DNA from: Verrucomicrobiota bacterium
Lineage (GTDB): Bacteria > Verrucomicrobiota > Verrucomicrobiia > Limisphaerales > J093
Length of the DNA: 14,368 bases
Direction of reading: 5' to 3'
Assembly: GCA_003695015.1 (NCBI GenBank)
Contig: RFJD01000013.1
Coordinates: 1 to 14,368, forward strand
Below the pieces are notes generated by a model that was not told the origin of the DNA, did not search any database, and saw nothing but the letters and a program-made list of their open reading frames with translations. The translations under genes were made by a program, and so were the position numbers. This document shows, piece after piece, positions 7,390-13,897 of the stretch. Position 1 is the stretch's first letter. Each line of letters begins with the position of its first letter.

Positions 7390-7809
7390 ATGGCCCTGAT
7401 TCCCGCCCGAGTCAAATATCGCAAACAACAACGCGGCAACCGCGCCGGCACCGCGCAGCGTGGCAACACGGTCGCCTTCGGCGAATACGGCCTGCAGGCG
7501 TTGGAGCGCTGCTGGCTCTCGTCCAAGCAGATCGAGGCCGCCCGCGTGGCCATCACCCGCCACATGAAGCGGCGCGGCAAGCTCTGGATCCGCGTTTTCC
7601 CGCACAAGCCGGTGACCAAGAAGCCGTTGGAAGTCCGCATGGGCAGCGGCAAGGGCGCGGTGGATCAGTGGGTGGCGGTCATCCGGCCGGCCACGATGTT
7701 GTTCGAGGTGGACGGGGTGCCCGAGGACTTGGCCCGCGAATCCCTGCGGCTGGCGGCCACCAAGCTGCCGATGCGCACCCGGTTCGTGGCCCGGCATCCG
7801 CACGCGTGA
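7390..7809 (+). CDS. rplP: 50S ribosomal protein L16 (uL16)
   Basis: L16 organises the A-site region of the 50S subunit and helps position the tRNA elbow. The 139 residues compare with 136 in E. coli. KYRKQQRGNR, FGEYGLQALE, QIEAARVAITR, GKLWIRVFPHKP and the VRMGSGKG loop are typical. The arginine hydroxylated by RoxA in E. coli (R81) is conserved here as R83. It lies 25 bases after rpsC with only a weak GGAAG upstream. Confidence 0.97.
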   Translation: MALIPARVKYRKQQRGNRAGTAQRGNTVAFGEYGLQALERCWLSSKQIEAARVAITRHMKRRGKLWIRVFPHKPVTKKPLEVRMGSGKGAVDQWVAVIRPATMLFEVDGVPEDLARESLRLAATKLPMRTRFVARHPHA

Positions 7810-7840
7810 ACCCCTGAAAGTCCCAGGAGCAACCGGAACC

Positions 7841-8038
7841 ATGAAATTCGCCGAATTGAAGGAAAAGACGATCCCCGAACTGGTGGCGTTGGGCGAGGAG
7901 CTGCGCCGGGAGCTGTTCAACCTCCGGCTGCAGAAGGCCAGCAGCCAGTTGGAGAAGACCGATCGGCTCCGGCAGTTGCGTCGGGACATCGCCCGGGTCG
8001 AAACGCGCCTGACCCAGTTGCGCCGCGGCCAGTCCTGA
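7841..8038 (+). CDS. rpmC: 50S ribosomal protein L29 (uL29)
   Basis: L29 is a small two-helix protein next to L23 at the tunnel exit. The 65 residues match the family (63 in E. coli). It reads MKFAELKEKTIPEL, then LRRELFNLRLQKASSQLEKTD and LRRDIARVETRL, all helical and forming the usual antiparallel hairpin. AGGAG at 7825-7829 lies 11 bases before the ATG, slightly long but usable. Confidence 0.96.
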   Translation: MKFAELKEKTIPELVALGEELRRELFNLRLQKASSQLEKTDRLRQLRRDIARVETRLTQLRRGQS

Positions 8039-8063
8039 AACCTTTGTGGCTTTGCAGACGACC

Positions 8064-8369
8064 ATGCCAGACACCCAGAACAAGCGCCCCCATCGGAAGG
8101 AACGCACCGGCGTCGTGGTCTCGGACAAGATGCAGAAAACCATCGTTGTCCGGGTCGAGCGGAAGGTGCGGCATCCCCGCTACAAGAAGGTGGTTCGCCG
8201 CTTCAAGAAGTTCTACGCCCACGACGAACGCGAGCAGGCCAAAGTGGGGGATTGGGTTCGCATCCAGGAGTGCCGGCCGATTTCCCGCCTGAAGTGCTGG
8301 CGGCTGGTGGAGGTGTTGTCCGGACCGGGCGCGGCGACCGCCGCGGCCGAGCCGGCCCAGGAAGCCTGA
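8064..8369 (+). CDS. rpsQ: 30S ribosomal protein S17 (uS17)
   Basis: S17 is a primary 16S rRNA binder with an OB fold in the 30S body. From ATG 8064 it has 101 residues against 84 in E. coli. GVVVSDKMQKTIVV (about 16-29), KKFYAHDE and IQECRPISRLKCW are family signatures. The extra length is a basic N-terminus (about 12 residues) and an Ala/Glu/Pro tail. A GTG at 8046 would add MALQTT; the ATG is preferred because it is preceded by ACC, matching the recurrent CC-ATG context of neighbouring genes. No Shine-Dalgarno sequence is present at either start. Confidence 0.95.
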   Translation: MPDTQNKRPHRKERTGVVVSDKMQKTIVVRVERKVRHPRYKKVVRRFKKFYAHDEREQAKVGDWVRIQECRPISRLKCWRLVEVLSGPGAATAAAEPAQEA

Positions 8370-8381
8370 GGAGTTCCCGCC

Positions 8382-8747
8382 ATGTTGCAGGTACGATCCA
8401 TTCTCGAAGTTGCGGACAATTCCGGCGCCAAGCGCGCCGCCGCCATCGGCGTGCTGGGGCGCAACCAGCGTTACGCGCGCATTGGCGACGTCATCAAGTG
8501 CCACATCAAGGAGGCCGCCCCCAACGGCGTCGTCAAGAAAGGCGACGTGGTCAACGCCGTGGTCGTGCGCACCCGCCGGGCCATTCACCGGCGCGACGGC
8601 TCGACCCTGCGGTTTGACAGCAACGCCGTGGTGATCATCGACAAGGACGGCAACCCCCGCGGCACGCGCGTGTTCGGTCCGGTGGCCCGCGAACTGCGGG
8701 AAAAGAACTTCCGCAAGATCATTTCGCTGGCTCCTGAAGTCATCTGA
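8382..8747 (+). CDS. rplN: 50S ribosomal protein L14 (uL14)
   Basis: L14 lies on the intersubunit face of the 50S, contacts 16S rRNA in a bridge and is the target of the RsfS silencing factor in other bacteria. The 121 residues compare with 123 in E. coli. MLQVRSILEVADNSGAKRA starts it, with GDVIKCHIKEA and FGPVARELR further on. A good ribosome binding site, GAGGAG (8368-8373) overlapping the rpsQ stop, lies 8 bases before the ATG. In E. coli this gene starts the spc operon; here the spacer is 12 bases, so no separate promoter is likely. Confidence 0.98.
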   Translation: MLQVRSILEVADNSGAKRAAAIGVLGRNQRYARIGDVIKCHIKEAAPNGVVKKGDVVNAVVVRTRRAIHRRDGSTLRFDSNAVVIIDKDGNPRGTRVFGPVARELREKNFRKIISLAPEVI

Positions 8748-8749
8748 CC

Positions 8750-9025
8750 ATGAAACCCTTCCACGTCAAACGCGGCGACGAAGTGGTCGTCATCAGCGGC
8801 GCCGAGAAAGGCAAGCGCGGCAAGATCATCCAGGTGCTGCGCAAGAAGCAGCGGGTGGTCATCGAGGGCGTCAACCTGCGCAAGAAGCACGTCCGCAAAA
8901 GCCAGCAGTACCCCGAGGGCGGCATCATCGAGCGCGAGGGCAGCATTCACATCTCCAACGTGATGCTCGCCTCGAAATACGACGAACGCATGGCCCGCCG
9001 CCAGGCCGCCGCATCCCGCAGTTGA
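8750..9025 (+). CDS. rplX: 50S ribosomal protein L24 (uL24)
   Basis: L24 is an assembly initiator of the 50S subunit, binding 23S rRNA domain I near the tunnel exit. It carries an N-terminal KOW motif: VKRGDEVVVISGAEKGKRGKI (within residues 6-26). At 91 residues it is somewhat shorter than the E. coli protein (104). It ends in a basic tail. The ATG is 2 bases after the rplN stop and lacks a Shine-Dalgarno sequence, so reinitiation from rplN is likely. Confidence 0.96.
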   Translation: MKPFHVKRGDEVVVISGAEKGKRGKIIQVLRKKQRVVIEGVNLRKKHVRKSQQYPEGGIIEREGSIHISNVMLASKYDERMARRQAAASRS

Positions 9026-9033
9026 TTGCCTCC

Positions 9034-9579
9034 ATGAAACCCAGGCTCCAGCAGAAGTACGAAGAAGAGGTTCGCCCCGCCCTCCAGGAAAAGCGCGGCT
9101 ACGCCAACCCGCACCAGATTCCGCGCTTGGAGAAGATCGTCATCCACATGGGCGTGCCGTCCAGCGCGGAAAAGACCGCCCTGGAGGAAGCCATGCGGGA
9201 TTTGGCCGCCATCACGGGCCGCAAGCCGGTCGTGGACAAGGCCCGCAAGAGCGTGTCGAACTTCAAGATCCGCCGCGGCATGTCGATCGGCTGTCACGTG
9301 ACCCTGCGGCGCGCGGTGATGTACGAATTCCTGGACCGCCTGATCGCCGCGGCCCTGCCGCGCATCCGCGACTTCCGCGGCCTCAGTCCCCGCGGGTTCG
9401 ACGGCCGGGGCAATTACAGCTTCGGCGTCGAGGATCAGACCATCTTTCCGGAGATCGACCTGGACAAGGTCACCCGTCACCAGGGCATGGACATCACCCT
9501 CGTCACCACCGCCCCCACCGACGAGGAGGCCTTGGATTTGCTGAAACTGATGGGCATGCCCATCGCCGAGAAGAAATAG
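9034..9579 (+). CDS. rplE: 50S ribosomal protein L5 (uL5)
   Basis: L5 binds 5S rRNA in the central protuberance and touches the P-site tRNA. From ATG 9034 it has 181 residues (179 in E. coli). MKPRLQQKYEEEVRP aligns with the usual N-terminus. KARKSVSNFKIRRGM, RIRDFRGLSPRGFDGRGNY and the GVEDQTIFPEI stretch are clear. A TTG at 9022 overlapping the rplX stop would add four residues, but the ATG fits the family better and has the TCC-ATG context common here. In E. coli S8 represses this region at the L5 start; I could not identify an S8 site. Confidence 0.97.
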   Translation: MKPRLQQKYEEEVRPALQEKRGYANPHQIPRLEKIVIHMGVPSSAEKTALEEAMRDLAAITGRKPVVDKARKSVSNFKIRRGMSIGCHVTLRRAVMYEFLDRLIAAALPRIRDFRGLSPRGFDGRGNYSFGVEDQTIFPEIDLDKVTRHQGMDITLVTTAPTDEEALDLLKLMGMPIAEKK

Positions 9580-9596
9580 CAGCCACCGATTCCACC

Positions 9597-9866
9597 ATGT
9601 CGAAGAAGGCTTGGATTGAACGAGACAAACGCCGGCGGCGGACCGTCGAGAAATACGCCGCCAAGCGCGCCGCCTTGAAGGAGGCCCACGATTATGCCGG
9701 TCTGGCCAAGCTGCCGCGGGACGCCAGCCCCGTCCGGCTGGTCAACCGCTGCCAGATCACCGGCCGCAAGCGGGCTTACATCCGGAAGTTCCGCATGTCG
9801 CGCCTGACCTTCCGGGAGATGGCCCTGGCGGGCATGATCCCGGGCGTCACCAAGGCCAGTTGGTAA
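9597..9866 (+). CDS. rpsN: 30S ribosomal protein S14, zinc-independent type (uS14)
   Basis: S14 is a late-joining 30S head protein. At 89 residues it is the long, zinc-free type (101 in E. coli; zinc forms are about 61). The diagnostic segment reads RCQITGRKRAYIRKFRMSR (51-69), with one cysteine and no CxxC pairs. It lies 17 bases after rplE and 13 before rpsH, with an ACC-ATG start and no Shine-Dalgarno sequence. Confidence 0.97.
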   Translation: MSKKAWIERDKRRRRTVEKYAAKRAALKEAHDYAGLAKLPRDASPVRLVNRCQITGRKRAYIRKFRMSRLTFREMALAGMIPGVTKASW

Positions 9867-9879
9867 GCCACCCTGTGCC

Positions 9880-10266
9880 ATGACCGATCCGATCGCCGAT
9901 TTCCTGACCCGCATCCGCAACGCCGCCCGGGCCGAGCACCCCACGGTGGACATCCCCCACTCGCGCCTCAAAGAAAACATGGCGCGGGTCATGGTGGCCG
10001 AGGGCTACCTGAAGGATTACGAGGTGCTGGGCGACAAGAAGAAGGTGCTGCGCCTGACGCTGCGTTATGTCGGACGCCGCTGTGCCATCACCGGGTTGCG
10101 TCGCATCAGCAAGCCGGGGCTCCGCCACTACGTGGGCGCGGATGAGATCCCCCGCGTGTTGGGCGGTTTGGGCGTGCCCATCCTCTCGACCTCCCGCGGC
10201 GTCATGAGCGGGCGGGCGGCCCGCCAGGCCGGTGTGGGCGGCGAGGTGCTTTGTTACGTTTGGTAG
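9880..10266 (+). CDS. rpsH: 30S ribosomal protein S8 (uS8)
   Basis: S8 binds the central domain of 16S rRNA and, in E. coli, also represses the spc operon. The 128 residues compare with 130 in E. coli. MTDPIADFLTRIRNA opens it, and ILSTSRGVMSGRAARQAG with GGEVLCYVW closes it, both typical. The stop codon TAG forms part of the ribosome binding site of rplF. No Shine-Dalgarno sequence precedes its own ATG. Confidence 0.98.
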   Translation: MTDPIADFLTRIRNAARAEHPTVDIPHSRLKENMARVMVAEGYLKDYEVLGDKKKVLRLTLRYVGRRCAITGLRRISKPGLRHYVGADEIPRVLGGLGVPILSTSRGVMSGRAARQAGVGGEVLCYVW

Positions 10267-10269
10267 GAG
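10265..10269 (+). promoter_or_regulatory. Shine-Dalgarno site of rplF
   Basis: AGGAG overlaps the rpsH TAG stop and lies 10 bases before the ATG at 10280. It supports that ATG over an in-frame ATG at 10232 inside rpsH, which would add 16 residues not seen in L6. Confidence 0.7.
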
Positions 10270-10279
10270 CCAACCGCTT

Positions 10280-10816
10280 ATGTCCAGAATCGGCAGACTT
10301 CCCATTCCGTTGCCCCAGGGCGTGAAGGTGGAGATCCAAGACCGCCAGGTCGCGGTCCAGGGAGCCAAGGGCCGGCTCCAGTTCGACCTGCCCGAAGGCA
10401 TCGAGGCCCGGGTCGAGGACGACCGTCTGGTGGTCCGGCGGGCCGACGACACCTCGAAGCTCAAGGCCCTCCACGGCCTGAGCCGTTCCATCCTCAACAA
10501 CATGGTCCAGGGCGTCAGCCAAGGGTACGTCAAGCGCCTCGAGATCCATGGGGTCGGCTTTCGCGCCGCGGTCAACGGGCAGGAGGTGACCATGCAACTG
10601 GGCTACTCCCACGAAATCAAGTACCGCGTGCCGGAGGGGGTCACCGTGAAGGTCGAGGACCAGACCAAGCTGACCGTGGAAGGTCCGGACAAGCAGAAGG
10701 TCGGCCAGGTCGCCGCGGATTTGCGCTCTTTCTACCCGCCCGAACCCTACAAGGGCAAGGGGGTCCGTTACGCGGACGAGCAGATCCTCCGCAAGGAGGG
10801 CAAGAAGGTGCAGTGA
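10280..10816 (+). CDS. rplF: 50S ribosomal protein L6 (uL6)
   Basis: L6 lies at the base of the L7/L12 stalk beside the sarcin-ricin loop and supports factor binding. From ATG 10280 it has 178 residues (177 in E. coli). It has the two-repeat L6 fold, with MSRIGRLPIPLPQGV at the start, LEIHGVGFRA in the middle and the signature PEPYKGKGVRYADE near the end (about 155-168). A 37-base spacer follows before rplR, the longest between ribosomal protein genes in the window outside rpsG-fusA. Confidence 0.97.
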   Translation: MSRIGRLPIPLPQGVKVEIQDRQVAVQGAKGRLQFDLPEGIEARVEDDRLVVRRADDTSKLKALHGLSRSILNNMVQGVSQGYVKRLEIHGVGFRAAVNGQEVTMQLGYSHEIKYRVPEGVTVKVEDQTKLTVEGPDKQKVGQVAADLRSFYPPEPYKGKGVRYADEQILRKEGKKVQ

Positions 10817-10853
10817 CGGTCGGACACCGGAGCATTCCTTTCCGCCAACGACG

Positions 10854-11219
10854 ATGAGAATCGAGAAAAAACTGGAGCTTTTGCGCCGTCGCCGCCGCCG
10901 CATTCGCAAGAAGGTGCGCGGCACCGCCCAACGGCCCCGCATGAGCGTGCGGTTCACCGGCCAGCATATCTACGTGCAGTTCATCGACGACGACGCCGGG
11001 GTGACGCTGGCCCAGGCCAACACCCGCGGCCAGAAGGGCGAGGATGGCCGGCCGTTGGCGGCCAACGTGGCCAGCGCGGTCATCATCGGCAAGCGCGCCG
11101 CCGAGGCGGCCCGGCAGAAGGGCATCACCGCGGTGGTCTTCGACCGCAGCGGCGCCCGGTACCACGGCAAGGTCAAGGCGCTGGCGGACGCCGCCCGGGA
11201 GGCTGGACTTCAGTTCTGA
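10854..11219 (+). CDS. rplR: 50S ribosomal protein L18 (uL18)
   Basis: L18 binds 5S rRNA and, with L5, builds the central protuberance. The 121 residues compare with 117 in E. coli. It has an arginine-rich N-terminal tail (six consecutive Arg from residue 11), then RPRMSVRFTGQHIYVQ, and the highly conserved end FDRSGARYHGKVKALADAAR. No good Shine-Dalgarno sequence is present; the ATG gives the expected length. Confidence 0.97.
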   Translation: MRIEKKLELLRRRRRRIRKKVRGTAQRPRMSVRFTGQHIYVQFIDDDAGVTLAQANTRGQKGEDGRPLAANVASAVIIGKRAAEAARQKGITAVVFDRSGARYHGKVKALADAAREAGLQF

Positions 11220-11226
11220 CGACATC

Positions 11227-11919
11227 ATGAGCGAACCTAACTTGGAAACCGCATCGACGCCCGAAACTCAGGCTGCCGCGCCGACGCCGGCGCCCCGGGG
11301 CGGCGGACGCCGGGGCGGGGATCCCCGGGGCGGACGCCGGCCGCGGGGATTCCGCAACGCCTCCCAGGAGGACGAAGCGCGGGATGAGCTGAGCGAGAAG
11401 GTCATCTACATCAATCGCTCGGCCAAGGTCGTCAAGGGCGGCCGCCGGTTCAGCTTCAGCGCCTTGGTCGTCGTGGGGGACCGCAACGGCCAGGTGGGGC
11501 TGGGCTTGGGCAAGGCCCGGGAGGTCTCCGAGGCCATCCGCAAGGCAACCGAGATCGCCCGCAACAGCATGTGCCGGGTGGCCCTGCGGGACAACACCAT
11601 CCCGCACGAGGTGCTGGTCGATTACGACGGCGCCCGGGTGTTGCTGCGGCCCGCCTCCCCCGGCACCGGCGTGATTGCCGGGCGCACGGTGCGGGCGGTG
11701 CTCGAGGCGGTGGGCCTGCGCGACGTGCTCAGCAAGTCGCTCGGCTCCAACAACCCGTGCAACGTTGCCAAGGCCACGCTCACCGCGTTGCAGCAATTGC
11801 GTCTCCGCGACGAGATCTACGCCCTGCGCGGCCTCGCCGGTCGCAAGCAGTCCCCGGCGGCCGACGGTCCCCAAGTCGAGGCGACGGCCGCCGCCTCTGA
11901 ACCGCAGACCCAAGCCTGA
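11227..11919 (+). CDS. rpsE: 30S ribosomal protein S5 (uS5) with long terminal extensions
   Basis: S5 lines the mRNA entry channel with S3 and S4 and influences decoding accuracy. The core is ordinary: EKVIYINRSAKVVKGGRRFSF (within 57-77), GLGLGKAREV, PASPGTGVIAG and SLGSNNPCNV. The KGG loop associated with spectinomycin resistance is intact. The protein has 230 residues, about 60 more than E. coli. Roughly 44 extra residues lie at the N-terminus, with a Pro/Ala stretch and then an Arg/Gly block (24-42), and an Ala/Glu/Pro/Gln tail lies at the C-terminus. The ATG at 11227 is 7 bases after the rplR stop; an earlier in-frame ATG at 11044 lies inside rplR and is not plausible. No rpmD follows. 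Confidence 0.96.
   Translation: MSEPNLETASTPETQAAAPTPAPRGGGRRGGDPRGGRRPRGFRNASQEDEARDELSEKVIYINRSAKVVKGGRRFSFSALVVVGDRNGQVGLGLGKAREVSEAIRKATEIARNSMCRVALRDNTIPHEVLVDYDGARVLLRPASPGTGVIAGRTVRAVLEAVGLRDVLSKSLGSNNPCNVAKATLTALQQLRLRDEIYALRGLAGRKQSPAADGPQVEATAAASEPQTQA
11293..11340 (+). repeat. Imperfect direct repeat encoding the Arg/Gly block of S5
   Basis: CCCCGGGGCGGACGCCGG at 11323-11340 recurs at 11293-11313 with one extra CGG inserted. The two copies, in the same reading frame, encode PRGGGRRGG and PRGGRRPRG. The arrangement suggests the extension grew by local duplication. Confidence 0.75.
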
Positions 11920-11931
11920 TAGTCCCTTCCC

Positions 11932-12405
11932 ATGCGATTGCACGATCTCAAACCGAACCCGGGGGCCAAGCACCGCCGCAAGCGCGTCGGCCGCGGCCCC
12001 GGCAGCGGTCATGGCAAGACGAGCACCCGCGGTCACAAGGGCCAGCGCGCCCGCGCCGGCGGCTCGATCCGGGTGGGCTTCGAGGGCGGTCAGATGCCCC
12101 TCATCCGCCGGCTGCCCAAGCGCGGCTTCAACAACGCCCGGCATGCCACCGTGTACATCCCGGTCAACGTCGCGGCCCTGAACCGGTTCGAAGACGGCAC
12201 CGTCGTCACCAGCCAGCTCCTGCGCGAGGCGGGCCTGGCCAACGGCCCCGGTGACGGCGTGAAAATCCTGGGCCACGGCGAATTGAGCCGGAAGCTCACC
12301 GTCCAAGTGCAGGCCTTCAGCGCCTCGGCGCGGGCCAAGATCGAGCAGGCCGGCGGCACGTGTGAAATCGTGCCCGATCAGCGGGTCGTAAAGAAGGAGG
12401 ACTAA
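11932..12405 (+). CDS. rplO: 50S ribosomal protein L15 (uL15)
   Basis: L15 is a late 50S assembly protein that threads a long basic N-terminal arm through 23S rRNA. The 157 residues compare with 144 in E. coli. MRLHDLKPNPGAKHRRKRVG, then GPGSGHGKTSTRGHKGQ, and GFEGGQMPLIRRLPKRGF are the family signatures. It follows rpsE by 12 bases, so the usual rpmD (L30) has no room between them. Its final codons hold AAGGAGG, which can serve secY. Confidence 0.97.
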   Translation: MRLHDLKPNPGAKHRRKRVGRGPGSGHGKTSTRGHKGQRARAGGSIRVGFEGGQMPLIRRLPKRGFNNARHATVYIPVNVAALNRFEDGTVVTSQLLREAGLANGPGDGVKILGHGELSRKLTVQVQAFSASARAKIEQAGGTCEIVPDQRVVKKED

Positions 12406-12414
12406 GGGGCGGCC

Positions 12415-13812
12415 ATGCTGAAATCCATCCTCAACACCTTTGCCAACTGCTTCCGGGTCCCGGAACTCAAGTCCAGGATCATTTTCACGTTGTTGCTGTT
12501 GGCGGTGTGCCGCTTGGTGGCCCTGATCCCGGTTCCGGGCTTGGACGGGGCGCGGTTGGCGCAATTCTTTCAAGAGAACGCCAGCCGCACCGGCGGTTTG
12601 TTGGGGATGTACAGCATGTTCACCGGCGGCGCCTTGCAGAACTGCGCCATCGGGGCCTTGGGCATCATGCCCTACATCAGCGCCACCATCATCCTGCAAC
12701 TGCTGGGGGCGGTCATTCCCCAGTTGAGCAAGATGATGCGGGAGGAGGGCGGCCGGGTGAAGATCATCCAGTACGGTCGCTACCTGACCGTGCTGTTGTG
12801 TCTGGGCCAGGGCTTCGTCATGGCCTTGGGCTGGGAGAACCCGCAGAAGCTGTTCGGCGAGAATTTCACCGGCCAGTTGGTGTTGCTGGACAACATCTGG
12901 TGGTACCGCATCCAGACGACCCTGCTGCTGACCACCGGCACGGTTCTGCTGATGTGGCTGGGCGAGCAGATCACCGACCGCGGCATCGGCAACGGTGTGT
13001 CGCTGGTCATCACCATCGGCATCATTTCGCGGATGCCTCAGGCCGTGATGGCCGCTTGGTTGATGTTCTTCCCGCCCCAAGGTGCGGAGTCCCAGTTCAA
13101 CCTGTTCCATTTCATCGCCCTGGTGCTCTTGTTGCTGGCGGTGGTGGCGGCCATCGTCGCCGTGACCCAGGCCCAGCGGAAGATTCCGGTTCAGTACGCC
13201 CAGCGGGCCGTGGGGCGGAAGGTGCTCTCGGGCGGCACCTCGTTCCTTCCCCTGCGGGTCAACTACGCGGGCGTGATGCCGATCATTTTCGCCCAGGCCA
13301 TCCTGATGTTCCCGGGCAAGATCCTCGACACCCTTTCCCGGATCACGGCCGACAGCCTCAGCGGCTTGTCCAAGGTGTTGGCGGCGGCCGCCGGCGCCCT
13401 GCAACCGGGCACGTGGACCTACGTGACCGTCGAGGGCCTGATGATCCTGTTCTTCGCGTACTTCTGGGTCGCCACCCAGTTCAACGAGGTGCAAATCGCC
13501 GACGACCTCAAGAAGTACGGCGGCTACATTCCCGGGGTCCGGCCCGGCGTGGCCACCAGCGATTTCCTGCACCGGGCCATGAGCCGGATCACCTTTGCGG
13601 GCGGCATCTTTCTGGTGATCATTGCGATCATCCCCACGTTGATGTTCAATCTCGCGGGGGTGCCGTTCCAAGTGGGGCAGTTTTTCGGCGGGACCAGCAT
13701 GCTGATCACCGTGGGCGTGCTGTTGGACACCACCCGCCAGATGGAGTCGCACCTGTTGATGCGGCACTACGACGGCTTCCTGAAGAAGGGTCGTCTCCGC
13801 GGACGATTTTGA
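12415..13812 (+). CDS. secY: Protein translocase channel subunit SecY
   Basis: SecY forms the membrane channel through which SecA or the ribosome passes proteins across or into the inner membrane, with SecE and SecG. The 465 residues hold ten predicted membrane segments, at about 20-42, 77-105, 120-140, 167-185, 194-220, 230-252, 283-305, 338-356, 392-414 and 424-440. Diagnostic motifs are GIMPYISATII (83-93) by the plug and pore, DRGIGNGVSL (188-197), QRKIPVQYAQR (254-264), NYAGVMPIIFA (283-293) and the cytosolic loop GGYIPGVRPG (369-378). That loop holds the arginine needed for SecA function (E. coli R357, here R376). AAGGAGG (12394-12400) and AAGGGG (12404-12409) are possible ribosome sites. 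Leucine is mostly TTG in the first part, unlike the neighbours. Confidence 0.98.
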   Translation: MLKSILNTFANCFRVPELKSRIIFTLLLLAVCRLVALIPVPGLDGARLAQFFQENASRTGGLLGMYSMFTGGALQNCAIGALGIMPYISATIILQLLGAVIPQLSKMMREEGGRVKIIQYGRYLTVLLCLGQGFVMALGWENPQKLFGENFTGQLVLLDNIWWYRIQTTLLLTTGTVLLMWLGEQITDRGIGNGVSLVITIGIISRMPQAVMAAWLMFFPPQGAESQFNLFHFIALVLLLLAVVAAIVAVTQAQRKIPVQYAQRAVGRKVLSGGTSFLPLRVNYAGVMPIIFAQAILMFPGKILDTLSRITADSLSGLSKVLAAAAGALQPGTWTYVTVEGLMILFFAYFWVATQFNEVQIADDLKKYGGYIPGVRPGVATSDFLHRAMSRITFAGGIFLVIIAIIPTLMFNLAGVPFQVGQFFGGTSMLITVGVLLDTTRQMESHLLMRHYDGFLKKGRLRGRF

Positions 13813-13897
13813 CGGATTTGCAGGCGTGCGGGCCGGGGCCGTTCCCGGGCCGGGCGCGAGGTTCTTTGCCAAAGCCCAGAGCGAGGCGCGCGGCGGC
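13813..13897. other. Spacer between secY and map
   Basis: This 85-base GC-rich gap has no recognisable gene; in particular there is no rpmJ and no adk. A weak imperfect hairpin (13832-13850) has no T-run, so I do not call a terminator. No clear promoter is visible. Confidence 0.5.

Noticed and set aside
10232..10279. Earlier ATG start for rplF
   Set aside because: It lies inside rpsH. The MSRIGR start at 10280 matches L6 and has its own ribosome binding site.
11044..11226. Earlier ATG start for rpsE
   Set aside because: It would lie wholly inside rplR, and its residues are an out-of-frame reading of the L18 gene.
13832..13850. Hairpin after secY as a terminator
   Set aside because: The stem is only 6 bp with a bulge and no T-run follows; in DNA this GC-rich such stems are expected by chance.
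13813..13897. Possible rpmJ (L36) between secY and map
   Set aside because: The gap is 85 bases, too short for L36, and no CxxC-type zinc motif is encoded.
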